Shown here: in pieces, positions 6,195-8,927 of the stretch | How the letters are laid out: every line of letters begins with the position of its first letter | Position numbering within the stretch: the first letter of the stretch is position 1 | Assembly: GCA_937915285.1 (NCBI GenBank) | Contig: CALDNG010000223.1 | Coordinates: 1 to 8,927 of the forward strand | Source of the DNA: an uncultured Desulfomonile sp. | GTDB taxonomy: Bacteria > Desulfobacterota > Desulfomonilia > Desulfomonilales > Desulfomonilaceae | Direction of reading: 5' to 3' | DNA length: 8,927 nt | Translations under genes and position numbers: made by a program | Notes under the pieces: generated by a model | Databases searched by the model: none | Seen by the model: only the letters and a program-made list of their open reading frames with translations | What the model was told of the DNA's origin: nothing

Positions 6195-6689
6195 TTACCT
6201 GACTGAAAAGCTAAGCCTTCTGGCCAGCTTGCCATCGAGAAACAGCTCCACTTTCCACAGTCCGGGCTTGTGGCTATACAGAGCTGATGTGGGCATAGTA
6301 TGTATTCTGGTAGTCCCGCCACTCTTCCTCTCTACTCCTTTTTTCCCCTCGCTCTGGGAATCATAGGTAGTCCTGATAGTCCTGAATTCCTGATCTGATG
6401 GGTCGTACCAGATAGACTCGGCCGTATACTTGTTTGTTTCATTTCTTGGGACAAAAAACAGGTTTACTGTCTCGTTCACGTTGTGATCAAATGTCTCTTT
6501 GGCGGCCGCAGATGAGCCAGGGGTAAGAAACACGTCTTTCACCAGGTAGTATTGTTCATCTCTGGAGGTAATCTCGACGCCTTTCCATTTCCCGGGGTTG
6601 ATAACGCCGCATCCAGAAAAAATGGACAACACTGTCGTTGTTAACAACAAATAGCCAGCCCAACCCAAAAAATTCGTTTTCATCTTCAT
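6195..6689 (-). CDS. Small lipoprotein of unknown function
   Basis: A 164-aa protein whose function I do not recognise. The N-terminus has K2 and K4, a hydrophobic stretch (7-24) and a lipobox FSGC, so C27 is probably lipidated and the protein anchored in the inner or outer membrane. The mature part is about 138 residues, mostly polar and beta-like, and ends in HKPGLWKVELFLDGKLARRLSFSVR, a pattern seen at the end of Ig-like or other beta-sandwich domains. The ATG at 6689 is preferred to the TTG at 6713 because AGGG (6695-6698) lies 5 nt upstream and the TTG would add a needless RRIRAL extension; another ATG at 6683 is also possible. It is 58 bp behind the acetyltransferase gene and 145 bp ahead of the NlpC/P60-like gene. 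No active-site motif is seen. Confidence 0.75.
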   Translation of the reverse strand: MKMKTNFLGWAGYLLLTTTVLSIFSGCGVINPGKWKGVEITSRDEQYYLVKDVFLTPGSSAAAKETFDHNVNETVNLFFVPRNETNKYTAESIWYDPSDQEFRTIRTTYDSQSEGKKGVERKSGGTTRIHTMPTSALYSHKPGLWKVELFLDGKLARRLSFSVR

Positions 6690-6747
6690 GAGCGCCCTGA
6701 TTCTTCGACCCAAATGCGCAACGGCTTATGATCAATAGTGCTTTGCG

Positions 6748-7206
6748 TCAATCGCTGTTCCTTACTAAAGCTATTTCGTCGCATTCCGGAAATTTGGGAC
6801 AATTTATACAATCAGCCCAGATCTTATGAGGAAGCATATTCTTGTCCATCTGTTGAAAACCCAACCGTTCGAAAAGGCCGACCCTGTATGTTAAAACAAA
6901 AACTCTCCTGATATCCATGCTGTCGGCCTCTTCGACCAGAGCATTTATCAATGAGCTACCCAGGCCGGTCTTCTGAAAAGATGACCTGACGGCGACTGAC
7001 CTTATTTCTGCAAGGTCTTCCCAAACGATGCGAAGTGCGCCGCATCCAATAACCTCTCCTGATGTGTCATCAACAATTACCGTGAAGTCCCTGATCTGGG
7101 CATACAGGTCCGTCATTGCCCTGGCCAGGACGTGACCATACCTCGCCTGTCCGGAGATTATTTTGTGGATGGTTTTTACATCACTCAACAAAGCCTTTCG
7201 AATCAA
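6748..7206 (-). CDS. GNAT N-acetyltransferase, short N-acetylglutamate-synthase (ArgA-like) type
   Basis: A 152-aa GNAT protein that transfers acetyl from acetyl-CoA. The acetyl-CoA loop is in EIRSVAVRSSFQKTGLGSSLI (67-87), with Q78-K-T-G-L-G83 as the Q/RxxGxG/A motif. Upstream are IRDFTVIVDD (38-47) and EVIGCGALRIVWEDLAEIRS (51-70). The C-terminus LPHKIWADCINCPKFPECDE (125-144) has C133, C136 and C142, typical of the short ArgA-like subgroup also found fused to argininosuccinate lyase in other bacteria. The likely substrate is therefore glutamate at the first step of arginine synthesis, but this is inferred from subgroup resemblance. The start is a TTG with GGAG (7215-7218) 8 nt upstream, supported by the MIRKA...DV N-terminus usual for the subgroup. 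It follows recN after 18 bp, so the two are probably co-transcribed. Confidence 0.88.
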   Translation of the reverse strand: MIRKALLSDVKTIHKIISGQARYGHVLARAMTDLYAQIRDFTVIVDDTSGEVIGCGALRIVWEDLAEIRSVAVRSSFQKTGLGSSLINALVEEADSMDIRRVFVLTYRVGLFERLGFQQMDKNMLPHKIWADCINCPKFPECDEIALVRNSD

Positions 7207-7224
7207 ATCCTATTCTCCAACCAT

Positions 7225-8883
7225 TTACTTTTTCATCAGTTTTTTTACATGTTCGCGTAGTGGGCTAGCGTCTGGGTCAGCTCCGATCATTCTCGTGAGT
7301 TCATCGACCCGACCGTCAGCCGACAATTTTGCGACTTCCAGAAATGTTCTACCATCCTTTACAGATTTTCGCACTGCCAGATGGTGATCCGCCTTTGCGG
7401 CAATCTGGTGGAGATGAGTTATGCAAATGGTCTGCTGGTGTTTTGCTATCCTCGAAAGGCGTTCTGCTACCGCAACAGCAGTATGGCCTCCAATACCTGC
7501 GTCAACCTCATCGAATATCAACGTGGATTCATTGCCCGGCTCGACCTCAAGAGTTTTTATCGCAAGCATCAATCTGGAAAGCTCCCCGCCTGAAGCAATC
7601 TTCGACAAGGGTTTTGAGGTTTCACCAGGGTTAGACTGTAAATAGAACTCAACATTTTCAAGTCCGAAGGGACGTGGATTTTTAGGATCATGAGCATGGA
7701 AGATCACTTCGAATTTTGCCTCAGCCATAGACAGCGCCTTTAGTTCGGACTCCATTGATTCCTGAAATTTCTTTGCAGCCATCATGCGGGACTCTGAGAG
7801 CTTCCCGGCATTCTCCATGTATGAGTTGAAACTATGTTCAAGTTCAAGCCTTTTAGCCTTCAAGGCCTTCTCTAATCTGTATATCTCCTCAGAATCTTGG
7901 GATAACTCATTCAATATTCTTAAAAGTCCGGGCAGGTCGGTCGAATGCTTTTTCTTCAGTTTCCTTATGAAACTTAGCCGCTCCTCTATCCTTTCCAGTC
8001 TGTCGGGATTGCTGCGAAAGTTTTCAGAAATACGCCTCAATTCCTGAGCGACATCCTCGAGTCGGTAGGAAGCCTCGTCGAAGCTGTTCCTAAGTTCCTC
8101 AAGTTCAGGATTCGCAGCAGCAAGGAAGAGAATGTTCTTCTTGACTTCCGCAAGTAGCTCAATTGCGCTCCCTGACTTGCCATACAGCGAATGGTAGGCT
8201 TCATAGGAACGCTCCCTGATCTGGGATGCTTTCTTGAGCACATCCCGCTCAGCCATCAGTGTGTCTTCTTCGGATTCCTTCAACTGGGCAGACGTCAATT
8301 CCTTGACCGTTTCCGTGTTTTCACGGTTTATTAGCTCGTGCTCCTTAACTTTTTTTTCTATTTTCGTGAACTCGCCCTGTATCTCCTTATGGGATGAGTA
8401 AGATTCCTGAACTTTCAGACGCAAAGAGTAAAGCTTCTGACATCTGTCGAGGATTTCCGTGTGCTCATCAGGGTTGAGCAACACATGACTCTCGTGCTGT
8501 CCAAACACGTTTACAAGCAACGTTCCGAGTTTTTGGAGTGTAGCCACGGAGGCAAGTTCCCCGTTTATAGAACATCTGGAACGTCCAGAAGAGTTTATGC
8601 GACGGATGATAACCAATTCGCTGGATCGTAATTCGTTTAGGTCAAATTCCTCGGGCCAGACAAAGCTGTCTGAAAGTTCAAACAACCCCTCCACCCGGGC
8701 CTCTTCCGATCCTGCTCTAATTATGTCCGCAGAGCATTTCGCCCCTAACAGTATGCCCAATGCGCCAATAAGTATGGATTTCCCCGCGCCTGTCTCGCCA
8801 GTCAGGGCATTGAAGCCATCACGAAATTCTATCTCAACATTATCAATAATAGCGAAATTTGAAATTTTTAAATACCTAAGCAT
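7225..8883 (-). CDS. recN: DNA repair protein RecN (SMC-like ATPase)
   Basis: RecN is a cytoplasmic SMC-family ATPase that acts at double-strand breaks with RecA and supports recombination repair. At 552 aa it has the standard length. Visible are Walker A GETGAGKS (29-36), the FGQHESH block (127-133), two long coiled-coil arms (about 150-230 and 260-380), the ABC signature KIASGGELSRL (428-438), Walker B TLIFDEVDAGIGG (454-466, D458/E459) and the switch block ITHLHQIAAKAD (488-499), where most RecN have ITHLPQVAA; the Pro-to-His change is minor. I chose the ATG at 8883 rather than the TTG at 8886, because RecN proteins normally begin ML-x-L-x-I-x-NFA. The Shine-Dalgarno is weak (GAAG at 8889-8892). 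Upstream, TATATA at 8916-8921 could be a -10, but its -35 would fall beyond the window edge. No LexA-type box is seen in the 44 bp available. Confidence 0.98.
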   Translation of the reverse strand: MLRYLKISNFAIIDNVEIEFRDGFNALTGETGAGKSILIGALGILLGAKCSADIIRAGSEEARVEGLFELSDSFVWPEEFDLNELRSSELVIIRRINSSGRSRCSINGELASVATLQKLGTLLVNVFGQHESHVLLNPDEHTEILDRCQKLYSLRLKVQESYSSHKEIQGEFTKIEKKVKEHELINRENTETVKELTSAQLKESEEDTLMAERDVLKKASQIRERSYEAYHSLYGKSGSAIELLAEVKKNILFLAAANPELEELRNSFDEASYRLEDVAQELRRISENFRSNPDRLERIEERLSFIRKLKKKHSTDLPGLLRILNELSQDSEEIYRLEKALKAKRLELEHSFNSYMENAGKLSESRMMAAKKFQESMESELKALSMAEAKFEVIFHAHDPKNPRPFGLENVEFYLQSNPGETSKPLSKIASGGELSRLMLAIKTLEVEPGNESTLIFDEVDAGIGGHTAVAVAERLSRIAKHQQTICITHLHQIAAKADHHLAVRKSVKDGRTFLEVAKLSADGRVDELTRMIGADPDASPLREHVKKLMKK

Positions 8884-8927
8884 CAAAACTTCAACGTCAG
8901 TTCAGTTCACTTCTTTATATAACAAAT

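Noticed and set aside
7225..8883. A possible fusion or unusual SMC protein
   Set aside because: Length, Walker A, signature, Walker B and coiled-coil arms are those of ordinary RecN.
1..8927. Defence system, CRISPR array, prophage or insertion sequence
   Set aside because: No spaced repeats, transposase, integrase, nuclease or toxin-antitoxin genes are seen, and every stretch of over 300 bases is covered by an intact gene.

Overview
The window looks like a bacterial chromosome segment from a Gram-negative anaerobe-type genome of moderate GC. My best guess is a Desulfobacterota (former Deltaproteobacteria) lineage such as the Desulfomonile/Syntrophobacter groups. This is an inference: two lipoproteins and two Sec-type exported proteins point to a diderm-like envelope, and a short GNAT acetyltransferase with a cysteine-rich tail next to recN fits such genomes. 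No rRNA, tRNA, CRISPR array, insertion sequence or integrase was found, and no gene looks broken.

Layout. Only uppP (8-814) is on the plus strand. The other seven genes, from 8883 down to 817, are all on the minus strand, so in their transcription order they run: recN (DNA repair) - 18 bp - GNAT acetyltransferase (arginine-type) - 58 bp - small lipoprotein - 145 bp containing a good sigma70-like promoter - secreted NlpC/P60-like protein with Ig-like C-terminal domains - 75 bp - secreted esterase-fold protein with a Cys in the nucleophile elbow - 88 bp containing two palindromes - esterase-fold lipoprotein with the normal Ser nucleophile - 48 bp - serine hydrolase of the beta-lactamase/YbbE type. 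The last gene converges on uppP with only 2 bp between the stop codons, and a 9-bp perfect hairpin lies just inside its 3' end.

How the genes fit together. recN and the acetyltransferase are housekeeping genes and probably share a transcript. The remaining genes share a cell-envelope theme. UppP recycles the undecaprenyl carrier used for peptidoglycan and surface glycans. The NlpC/P60-like protein has the layout of a cell-wall peptidase or amidase with Ig-like domains that could bind or reach. Two paralogous alpha/beta hydrolases are exported, one lipidated and one apparently soluble. The penicillin-binding-type serine hydrolase has no signal peptide and may act on a cytoplasmic substrate such as a recycled muropeptide. 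A joint function for the five is not proven by the sequence.

For four genes I moved the start from an upstream TTG to a downstream ATG or GTG that has a better Shine-Dalgarno sequence, signal peptide or family N-terminus (recN, the small lipoprotein, the NlpC/P60-like gene, the Cys esterase). I see no clear new defence or mobile system. The points most worth a second look are the Ser-to-Cys swap in one of the two tandem esterase paralogues, the NlpC/P60-Ig architecture, and the palindromes between the two esterases.
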